A DNA stretch of 34,928 bases from Sulfurovum sp. (GTDB lineage Bacteria; Campylobacterota; Campylobacteria; Campylobacterales; Sulfurovaceae). The stretch is from NCBI GenBank assembly GCA_030949725.1, contig JAUZSE010000019.1, forward strand, positions 1 through 34,928, read 5' to 3'. The notes under the pieces were generated by a model. The model had not been told where the DNA came from. It saw nothing but the letters and a program-made list of their open reading frames with translations, and made no database searches. The translations under genes were made by a program, and so were the position numbers. Shown here piece after piece: positions 28,454-34,928 of this stretch. How positions within the stretch are numbered: the first letter of the stretch is position 1; the number at the start of each line of letters is the position of its first letter.

Positions 28454-29335
28454 ATGAAAAAAATACTTTTAATTTCCCTACTCTCAACATCCTATATATT
28501 TTCCAATATCAATGCTGTAGTCAGCATATTGCCACAACGTACTTTTGTCAAAGCCATCGGTGGAGACAAGGTAAATATAGCACTTATGGTACAGCCAGGT
28601 AATTCTCCACACACTTATGAACCAAAACCTTCACAGATGATTCAAATCGCCAAGGCTGATCTCTACTTTGCAGTAGATGTAGAATTTGAAGATGTTTGGT
28701 TGCCTAAATTTAAAAACTTAAATTCTAAAATGCAAGTGATTGATCTTTCAGACAAGATTACAAAAATACGGATGCAAAAAATAGAAGAAAAAAAGTGTGT
28801 AAGTGAAGATCATGTAGGACATGCACACCATGATACACATAATCATCAAGGTGATGACCCACACATCTGGACTGCACCATCCAATGTAAAGATCATCGCC
28901 CAAAATATTTATGATGCTTTGATAAAGAACGATGCAGAAAACAAAGACTATTATGCAAAAAATCTCAAAATATTTTTAGCTTCTGTTGATCAAACAGATA
29001 AGCAAGTCTCCCACATACTTTCTACACTTAAAGAGTCTCGTAGATTTATGGTCTTTCACCCTTCGTGGGGTTACTTTGCCAAAGCCTACAACTTAGAACA
29101 AATCGCAGTAGAGATAGAAGGTAAAGAACCAAAGCCAAAAGAACTCATAAATCTACTCAAAAAGGCAAAAAAAGAGAAAGTCAATGCAATCTTCACACAA
29201 GCAGAATTTTCAGACACTGTAGCAAAGATTATCGCTAAAGAGCTACAAATACCTGTAGTAAAAGTAAGCCCTCTTTCTGCTAACTGGTCACAAACCCTTA
29301 TCAAAATTGCCAACACGATTGCAGGAAATAAGTAG
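28454..29335 (+). CDS. znuA: Zinc ABC transporter, periplasmic binding protein
   Basis: Cluster A-I solute-binding protein that captures Zn(II) in the periplasm. The 293-residue protein has a signal peptide (about 1-21). The N-lobe has VVSILPQRTFVKAIGGD and NSPHTYEPKPSQ with the first metal-ligand His. A His-rich mobile loop (HVGHAHHDTHNHQ, about 122-134) and DDPHIWTAPSN with the next His follow. The C-lobe has VFHPSWGYFA with the third His, and VEIEGKEPKPKELI. The His-rich loop favours zinc over manganese. First gene of znuA-znuC-znuB; one base separates it from znuC. Confidence 0.93.
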   Translation: MKKILLISLLSTSYIFSNINAVVSILPQRTFVKAIGGDKVNIALMVQPGNSPHTYEPKPSQMIQIAKADLYFAVDVEFEDVWLPKFKNLNSKMQVIDLSDKITKIRMQKIEEKKCVSEDHVGHAHHDTHNHQGDDPHIWTAPSNVKIIAQNIYDALIKNDAENKDYYAKNLKIFLASVDQTDKQVSHILSTLKESRRFMVFHPSWGYFAKAYNLEQIAVEIEGKEPKPKELINLLKKAKKEKVNAIFTQAEFSDTVAKIIAKELQIPVVKVSPLSANWSQTLIKIANTIAGNK

Positions 29336-29336
29336 T

Positions 29337-30122
29337 ATGACGGTCATAGAGATCAAAGATCTTTCATTTGCTTATGATAAGCAGATGATTTTAGAACATA
29401 TCAATCTCAGAGTTGAAGAGAAAGATTTTCTGGCTATCATAGGACCAAACGGAGGAGGTAAATCTACCTTACTCAAACTTATTTTGGGCATTAACTCTCT
29501 TACCATAGGTAGTATTTCTGTTTTAGGTAAAAAACCTTCACAAAGCCTTACACAAATAGGCTATGTACCACAAAATACCAATATCAATACCGACTTCCCC
29601 ATAAAAGTCATTGAAGTAGTCTTGATGGGACATGTAGAAGGTAAACGCCCTCTTTTTGGTTATGGAAAAAGTGAAGTACTCTGTGCCATGGGAGCATTAG
29701 AGCAGGTGAGTATGGCAGAGTTTGCAGAGACAAAGATAGGCTCACTCTCTGGCGGACAACGACAACGTATTATGATCGCCCGTGCCTTATGTGCCAATCC
29801 TCAAATACTCATACTGGATGAACCTACCTCTAGCATAGACATTACGGGTCAAAGAGAGATATACAACCTACTAAAAATGCTCAATAAAACCATCACTGTC
29901 ATCGTAGTAAGCCACGATATTTCTGTTATTTTAGAGTACGCAAACAAAGCTGCACATGTCAATAAAAACCTCTCCTACCACGATATATCAGACAAACAAT
30001 CTACTTTCCACAAACATGGAACAGGTGAACACTTTTGTGAGATAGAACTTTTGCAGATGCTAGGAAGTGATAATTGTAACACTTGTGATGAAGAAGAACC
30101 AAAATGGAGTCTAAAACCATGA
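29337..30122 (+). CDS. znuC: Zinc ABC transporter, ATP-binding protein
   Basis: ATPase subunit of the zinc importer, 261 residues from ATG 29337 (MTVIEIKDLSFAY), chosen because it follows the znuA stop by one base. Walker A is GPNGGGKST, the Q-loop lies in GYVPQNTN, the signature is LSGGQRQR, Walker B is ILILDEPTSSID and the switch His is in VVSHDIS. The C-terminal tail is unusual: HKHGTGEHFC and CNTCDEEEP offer His and Cys residues that could bind metal. Confidence 0.93.
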   Translation: MTVIEIKDLSFAYDKQMILEHINLRVEEKDFLAIIGPNGGGKSTLLKLILGINSLTIGSISVLGKKPSQSLTQIGYVPQNTNINTDFPIKVIEVVLMGHVEGKRPLFGYGKSEVLCAMGALEQVSMAEFAETKIGSLSGGQRQRIMIARALCANPQILILDEPTSSIDITGQREIYNLLKMLNKTITVIVVSHDISVILEYANKAAHVNKNLSYHDISDKQSTFHKHGTGEHFCEIELLQMLGSDNCNTCDEEEPKWSLKP

Positions 30123-30919
30123 TAGAAGCATTACAATTTGAATTTATGCAACATGCACTTCTTGCAGGATTACTTGTCTCTTTTGCAGCAGGTATCATAG
30201 GGTCGCTTATCGTGGTAAACCGTATGGTTTTTTTAGCAGGAGGGATTGCACATACTTCTTATGGTGGTATCGGTCTGGCTGTTTATTTTGGTCTTCCTAT
30301 TTTCTTGGGTGCATCCGTATTTGCCGTAGCCGCTGCCCTACTCATAGCAGCACTCACACTGAAAAAACGTCACCGTATGGATACCTTCATAGGACTTATA
30401 TGGGCAGTAGGTATGGCGATAGGGGTGATCTTTGTTGATTTAACACCAGGCTATAATGTAGACCTTATGAGCTATCTTTTTGGCTCTATCTTGGCAGTTA
30501 GCAGTGAAGATTTATATTTTATGGCCGCCCTACTTGCACTTATACTTTTTGTGGTAACCTTTTGGTACAGAGATATACTCGCTGTCTCTTATGATTCAGA
30601 ATATGCAGCCTTGCGTGGTGTCAATGTAAAATTCTTTTATACACTGATACTCGTACTCTCTGCTCTCACCGTGGTCATAGCCATAAAAGTGGTGGGACTC
30701 ATCTTGGTTATTGCTATGCTTACCATACCCGTCTACATAGCAGAGAAACTTTCACACTCTCTGTTTTCTATGATGTTCCTCTCTGGAGCCGTTGCAACAC
30801 TCTTTACACTTGTAGGGTTATGGTTGTCGTATACTTATAACCTTACTTCAGGTGCCTCTATCATCATCATATCGGCACTTTCTTTGGGAGTGTTTTTACT
30901 CTTTAATAGAGGAAGATAA
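30119..30919 (+). CDS. znuB: Zinc ABC transporter, permease
   Basis: Membrane subunit of the zinc importer (ABC-3 family), 266 residues from ATG 30119. That start overlaps the znuC stop as ATGA and has a GGAG site 9 bases upstream; a start at 30104 would add five residues and is less likely. About eight membrane helices are visible. The conserved stretch MVFLAGGIAHTSYGGIGLAVYF and KVVGLILVIAMLTIPVYIAEKL mark the family. Its last 24 bases overlap the end of the convergent methyltransferase gene. Confidence 0.92.
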   Translation: MIEALQFEFMQHALLAGLLVSFAAGIIGSLIVVNRMVFLAGGIAHTSYGGIGLAVYFGLPIFLGASVFAVAAALLIAALTLKKRHRMDTFIGLIWAVGMAIGVIFVDLTPGYNVDLMSYLFGSILAVSSEDLYFMAALLALILFVVTFWYRDILAVSYDSEYAALRGVNVKFFYTLILVLSALTVVIAIKVVGLILVIAMLTIPVYIAEKLSHSLFSMMFLSGAVATLFTLVGLWLSYTYNLTSGASIIIISALSLGVFLLFNRGR

Positions 30920-31561
30920 CACCGACCTCTTTTGCAACACTATCATATTTTTCCCATTGTCACCTATATATGTACAGTCAAAATTTTTACTCAATACCTT
31001 AAAAGTCTGTGTGCTGAAAAATACTATATGTGTAGGATCTTGATGGTAATACCACTTTGTAAAGGCTTCTCTATCGCAAGGATAAAACTGTGTTTGAATT
31101 GCCAAATACCCACCCTCTTCCAATCGCTCTAACAAAGCAGAAAACACCTCTTTGGGTTGCTGTAAATGCTCAAATACTTCTGTAGAAACGATAAGTTGAT
31201 ATTTTCTAGCATTATTGAGTGTATCAGGATGGTATATAGGATCATAATATGTACAATCAATCCCCTCTATTTTTAGCATAGTAGACAATATAGTACTAGC
31301 CCCACAACCAAAATCCAATGCTGTTTTAGGCTGACCCACCAAAGGAAGTGTAAAGTCTAAGAAGCGTTTAAAGTACGCTTTGTATCCTTCATCTTCTTCA
31401 TCATTCGTATGAAGATTATAACGTTCTTTTTGAGTGTTAAAGTCTTGATATACTTCTGGAGATTTAAATATATATTCGCAGTCTTTGCAATGATGATAGG
31501 TGATATTTGTTTTTTCGTGTATGAAAGATAGTGTATATGTATCGCAGATATGACAGAGCAT
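30896..31561 (-). CDS. Zinc-ribbon class I SAM-dependent methyltransferase
   Basis: A 221-residue methyltransferase of unknown substrate. The N-terminus has a four-Cys zinc ribbon (Cys3, Cys6, Cys25, Cys28), followed by motif I TALDFGCGAS (about 80-89), an acidic motif II position (TYYDPIY), VSTEVFEHLQQP and LLERLEEGGYLAIQT. This layout (ribbon plus a fold with a V-F-E-H-L motif) is common in sugar or small-molecule methyltransferases. An AAAGG ribosome site and TATACAT box precede ATG 31561. It converges on znuB with overlapping 3' ends and is probably unrelated to zinc uptake. Confidence 0.78.
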   Translation of the reverse strand: MLCHICDTYTLSFIHEKTNITYHHCKDCEYIFKSPEVYQDFNTQKERYNLHTNDEEDEGYKAYFKRFLDFTLPLVGQPKTALDFGCGASTILSTMLKIEGIDCTYYDPIYHPDTLNNARKYQLIVSTEVFEHLQQPKEVFSALLERLEEGGYLAIQTQFYPCDREAFTKWYYHQDPTHIVFFSTQTFKVLSKNFDCTYIGDNGKNMIVLQKRSVLSSSIKE

Positions 31562-31579
31562 TAAAACCTTTACATGTAT

Positions 31580-31611
31580 AGAATGTCTGGGTTTTAACCA
31601 GACTGTATTCT
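31580..31611 (-). terminator. Hairpin between the NifU-like and methyltransferase genes
   Basis: Inner arms GTCTGG/CCAGAC (31585-31590, 31598-31603) with a 7-base loop, and outer arms AGAAT/ATTCT separated by an asymmetric bulge. It sits immediately after the stop of the NifU-like gene on the minus strand. There is no T-tract, so it could also be a processing or stabilising structure. Confidence 0.4.
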
Positions 31612-32532
31612 CTAAATAGGGATAACAGAGATATTTGGATCAAGCTTATCTCTTAGTGCATTCTCTATAGCAACTAGAGTACCTGTACCAGAACTAGAAC
31701 AACTACTACAAGCACCAAGGTAAGAAATATAAACCTCGAATTTATCGCCATTTTCTTTGACATTTAGTATATCAATGTCTCCACCATCCATCACAAGAAA
31801 CTGTCTGATGGTGCTATCTATGGCTGTATCAACAGCGATGATTCTATGATCTGTACTTAGATCTCTAAAAGGTATAGCAGCCAAAGCACTTTCAGCTTCT
31901 TCTTGTTCTACCATGGCTTTCTTTTGTATGTCAAGTAATTTTAAAACGTTTTCTTCACAAGTAGTATCTGAGGATCCTACTTTGGTGTACTGAGCAACAC
32001 TTTCAAGTGTTTCAATGTTATGCGTGGAGATAGACTCTCTTAAAGAAGCAATACTCATAGGGCTGTCTTTACAAGGAATCGTTTCTTCTTCATACGTTAA
32101 TGTAGCATTAATATATGATTTGACGGCTAGTTTTGCAGCATCAAGTGTGAAAGTGATAGCAAATCTTTCAGCAGTTGGAAGTGCCTCTATATTTGGATTA
32201 TCTCTCAACAAACGTTCTAAAGCTGTGTACGTGATACTCTCCATCTCTGGCATGTTTTTGTTTGAAGAGATAAGTGACAACATGTGGTTAATTGCTATAC
32301 CTGACCCAATACCATCATAGGTATAACGTGCAAGGACTATAGTATCTTCTTGTGTATTGATAGCCCAGTGAAGCGTAAGTTTATAATCAAATTTTTCATC
32401 TCCATAGGTATAACTAAAAACAGTTGCACCTAATTCTTTGGCTTCCTCATCAGAGATACTCCCCATATATTTTGGGTTACCTATAAACATTGCTACTTTG
32501 ATTCCATATTCATTTATTGTTTCTTGATCCAT
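31612..32532 (-). CDS. NifU-family protein with cysteine-less N-domain
   Basis: A 306-residue protein from ATG 32532, chosen for the AAAGGA site just upstream; the frame is open 36 bases further. The C-terminal domain (about 230-306) is a full NFU domain with MDGGDIDIL and the CSSC pair (Cys275, Cys278) that binds an iron-sulfur cluster. The N-terminal part aligns by pattern with the NifU/IscU scaffold (GNPKYMGSISDEEAKELG; YDGIGSGIAINHMLSLI). However, the three scaffold cysteines appear replaced: Y-T-Y-G-D for V-C-G-D, D-G-I-G for F-G-C-G, and F-A-I-T-F for H-C-S. It is probably a cluster carrier or a degenerate paralogue, not the main scaffold. Confidence 0.78.
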   Translation of the reverse strand: MDQETINEYGIKVAMFIGNPKYMGSISDEEAKELGATVFSYTYGDEKFDYKLTLHWAINTQEDTIVLARYTYDGIGSGIAINHMLSLISSNKNMPEMESITYTALERLLRDNPNIEALPTAERFAITFTLDAAKLAVKSYINATLTYEEETIPCKDSPMSIASLRESISTHNIETLESVAQYTKVGSSDTTCEENVLKLLDIQKKAMVEQEEAESALAAIPFRDLSTDHRIIAVDTAIDSTIRQFLVMDGGDIDILNVKENGDKFEVYISYLGACSSCSSSGTGTLVAIENALRDKLDPNISVIPI

Positions 32533-32601
32533 GTATTTTCCTTTAGGATATAATTCCCACTTTAGCAAGCTAACCTAAAAATAGGCTAAAACTCAAGAAA
32601 C

Positions 32602-34056
32602 TTACACAAAACTTGGTGCATCATTGGCGAATAAAATCAAATCTCCCACTCTAGTTTGCTCCACAAGCATCCCTTCCATCTCACCCTTACTAGCCAATTT
32701 TACCAATTTTTCTGCTTCCACATAATCTTTGAAAATAGCATAGTTGAGATCGCCTGTCACCACTACAAGATCAAAAACTTCATTGGCTTCTTTTGCCACT
32801 TGAATATTGAGTGCATCATCCACCTCAACAAGCCCTGGGGTGATAAGCACTTTACGCCCCTCATACGTTGAAGCTAGATCAAAGGAAGCCAACATCCCAT
32901 CTATATTGCCATTAAATGAGTCATCCAGTATAAGCTTACCACCCGCGTCAATACGTTGTAGTCTATGAGGCACAGATTGAATCGTAGAAAGTCCTTTTTG
33001 TATCTGTGCTTCACTTAGTCCCAACTCTTTTGCTACCAGTACAGCAGCCGCTAAATTCATAGCATTAAATGCACCTAAGATACTTGCAGAGTATGTCACA
33101 TCTAAAAGTGTAAAACTTGTACTCTCAAGTGTAGCTTTCACATCTTTTATAATGTACTTTGGTGCATCTACATTGCTACGTATATCTAAGTTTTCTTTTT
33201 CACCAAATGTATGCACGTTGGATTCAGGTTTTACACTTGCACTTTCATGTATCCAAGCTGTTTTAAGTCTGTCTGTTTTAAGTATCTCCATTTTTGTATT
33301 ACGAATATTTTCCATCGTTCTAAAGTACTCAATATGTGCAGAGTACTATCTTGCCCACTATGGCATAATGAGGATTGACAAAGGTTGAAATCTCTCCTAT
33401 ATCACCCTCACCTCTTGCACCCATTTCTACCACATACACTTCTGTATCTTCAGGTAAATCGTCATTGATATCTTTCATCACACCACCGAGGGTATTGACT
33501 GAGCGAGGTGTTGCGTAAGTTTTGTATTTGGTTTTAAGCAAATGTTCTACATAGTTTTTGATACTTGTTTTTCCATAACTAGCCGTTATTCCTATTACCG
33601 TCAAGTCAGACATAGATTTTATCTTCTTTTGTGCTTTGACCTTAAAACCGTTAAAAAGCATCTTTTCTATAAAAAGTGAGATAAAATATGCCAAGAAAAG
33701 AGGTAAAACCACTGCAAAATGCTTAAATACTAGAGCAATAAAAATAGCTACAAGGATCATCGCTGCAAAAAGCGTTTCACTCTTCCTGTAAATACCAAAG
33801 GTTTATCAAGTCCTTTGTACCACTGATACAATAGCCCTAGATACATAATAACTACCACAAAACCATAATCACTCATACCATCAATAAACGCATATATAGA
33901 AAATGGCAATAAGAAGTAAACAAAGTGCCACCATGTTTTAGTATGGTGAAAAAGTACCCGATTTAATTTATAACTATACCACTGTAAATTGGTAATAAAA
34001 TAGTAGCCTATAGCCAAGATAAAGAGTGTGTAAAAAATAGCGTTTAGTATAATCAT
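32602..34056 (-). CDS. murF: UDP-MurNAc-tripeptide-D-Ala-D-Ala ligase MurF with membrane N-terminus, two frame breaks
   Basis: Adds D-Ala-D-Ala to the peptidoglycan precursor. Repaired length is 484 residues. The N-terminal 130 residues hold membrane helices (YTLFILAIGYYFITNL, HFVYFLLPFSIYAFI, VAIFIALVFKHFAVVLPLF), as I recall for Campylobacterota MurF. The ATP-binding core has VIGITASYGKTS, RSVNTLGGV and VEMGARGEGDIG; the C-terminal domain has HRLQRI and ILDDSFNGNIDGM. A missing T in the run 33767-33771 splits the membrane part from the core (the false stop creates an ATGA overlap), and an extra base at about 33339-33350 breaks before HIEYFRTMENI. MurF is essential, so these are likely errors. 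Confidence 0.88.
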
Positions 34057-34060
34057 TGTG

Positions 34061-34792
34061 TTATATCCTTATAGTATTACATTGTTTTGTGATAGTTTTG
34101 GCAATAAAATCTGCATGCTTCAAAAAGAAAAAGTGATCACCATCTAATGGATAAAATACACTATTTTCTATGAGACCTGCTATCTTCTCACCTGTATAAA
34201 GTGGTGTGGCTGTGTCTTCATTACCCCAAAAACACAGTGCTTTACTCTTACTTTTTGCAAAAGAATCTTCAAAGTCTTCATCTACTACATTTTTAAATGT
34301 CTCATACATCTCACAGCTCATGCCCTGAGCATCAGGTGCCACGAAAAGTGTACGTATTTTTTTCATACCTAGAGGTTTAAGCAGTTTAAACGTAGCAATC
34401 TTTACTTTCACAGACCAAGGCTTGAGTGTGATGATACCTGCCGAAGAGAGAAGCACCAAACAAGGTGTGTTCAAAAGTGTAGCCACTTTTCCACCAAAAG
34501 AATGCCCCATAGCAATGTTTGCTTTCAGACCCATCTCATCTAAAAAGAGTTGTACTATATTTGCATAGTCTAGGGTAGTAAGTATCATCTCATTGCTACT
34601 TTTACCAAATCCAGGCATATCTAAGTAAATGTGTTTAAACTCAGGCAAAGTCTTAGCAAAAGCCTGTTTCATTATCTCTTTATTGCTCCCCCATCCATGC
34701 AATACAAGCAGTACTTCGTCTTGTTTAGGGTTAAGTAACGCATAAGAGAGTTTAAATGTCTTATCGTTATAGTATATCTCTTTAGATGCCAT
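34061..34792 (-). CDS. Alpha/beta hydrolase
   Basis: A 243-residue alpha/beta-hydrolase-fold enzyme. The oxyanion segment is LLVLHGWGSN (about 28-37), and the nucleophile elbow GHSFGG (96-101) places Ser98 as nucleophile. The acid is probably the Asp of CFWGNEDTATPL, and the His lies in DGDHFFF. All triad positions are present. No signal peptide, so it is cytoplasmic. It lies 4 nt upstream of murF in the same direction and is likely co-transcribed; a role in cell-wall precursor metabolism is possible but unproven. Confidence 0.85.
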   Translation of the reverse strand: MASKEIYYNDKTFKLSYALLNPKQDEVLLVLHGWGSNKEIMKQAFAKTLPEFKHIYLDMPGFGKSSNEMILTTLDYANIVQLFLDEMGLKANIAMGHSFGGKVATLLNTPCLVLLSSAGIITLKPWSVKVKIATFKLLKPLGMKKIRTLFVAPDAQGMSCEMYETFKNVVDEDFEDSFAKSKSKALCFWGNEDTATPLYTGEKIAGLIENSVFYPLDGDHFFFLKHADFIAKTITKQCNTIRI

Positions 34793-34820
34793 CGTTCACC
34801 GTTCATAAAAAATTAAAGTT

Positions 34821-34826
34821 ATTATA
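34821..34826 (-). promoter_or_regulatory. Candidate -10 element of the hydrolase-murF unit
   Basis: Minus-strand TATAAT within TTGTATAATAAC, 28 bases ahead of the hydrolase ATG, with an expected transcript start near 34813. No clear -35 is seen. The start codon has only a weak ribosome site (GGTGAA). Confidence 0.5.
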
Positions 34827-34928
34827 CAATAATATCTTGGTGATTTTAATAACTGTAGTGGAGAAAGATTTCACCACTCCTTTTCTTACTACCTCTTTTA
34901 AAAATATTTATTTTTTATAACCCATTCT
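34827..34928. other. Non-coding end of window
   Basis: AT-rich sequence with no supported gene. It contains a short inverted pair (AGTGG near 34858, CCACT near 34875) followed by CCTTTTCTT, a weak terminator-like pattern that may belong to a gene ending beyond the window. Confidence 0.3.

Noticed and set aside
33757..34056. A separate small membrane protein gene coupled to murF by an ATGA overlap
   Set aside because: Adding one T at 33767-33771 gives a continuous reading across the junction (RFFAAMILVAIF), and the membrane part matches the expected MurF N-terminus in this phylum.
34850..34885. Terminator at the window end
   Set aside because: Only a 5-bp stem followed by a broken T-run; too weak to call as a feature of its own.

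Overview
The window is AT-rich bacterial chromosome, most likely from a Campylobacterota (Epsilonproteobacteria) species of the Sulfurovum/Sulfurimonas kind. Supporting signs are the run rplI-hslV-hslU-era, a carboxynorspermidine dehydrogenase (alternative spermidine route), a MurF with a membrane-embedded N-terminus, and a transformation/MSHA-type assembly operon ordered like those of Campylobacter (cts) and Vibrio (msh). I see no rRNA, tRNA, CRISPR array, insertion sequence or prophage. No stretch over 300 bases lacks a gene once frame breaks are allowed for.

Layout. (1) 12-8538, plus strand: carboxynorspermidine dehydrogenase, ElyC, a DUF2461 remnant, a three-domain Aas (lysophospholipid transporter + acyltransferase + acyl-ACP synthetase), a large DUF2339 membrane protein and a DCC-family thiol oxidoreductase; envelope and polyamine functions. 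(2) 8540-10027, minus: YigZ/IMPACT protein and ferrochelatase. (3) 10111-10830, plus: kdsB, ending in a strong bidirectional terminator. (4) 10850-19567, minus: an eight-gene secretion/pilus assembly operon in the order mshI-J-K-L-M-N-E-G, with a PilM-PilN fusion at its head and no pilin genes. (5) 19688-22924, minus: rplI-hslV-hslU-era, linked by 1-nt TAATG overlaps or a short gap. (6) 23042-25487, plus: DEAD-box helicase and DUF819 transporter-like protein. (7) 25550-28389, plus: a Tyr/Arg-rich secreted protein, an enolase-superfamily dipeptide epimerase, an Asn-Arg repeat protein and a DUF2092 lipoprotein-carrier-like protein. (8) 28454-30919, plus: znuA-znuC-znuB zinc importer. (9) 30896-34792, minus: zinc-ribbon methyltransferase, a NifU-family protein with a cysteine-less N-domain, MurF and an alpha/beta hydrolase.

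About twenty single-base frame breaks interrupt otherwise well conserved genes, including essential ones (murF, hemH). Most sit in homopolymers, and 14 of the 20 fall in the first 8.2 kb. I read these as sequencing or assembly indels, not gene decay, and annotate the affected genes across the breaks. The most interesting biology is the pilin-less MSHA/Cts-like assembly operon with its PilM-PilN fusion, the NifU paralogue that has lost its scaffold cysteines, and the DUF2092/Asn-Arg repeat pair.
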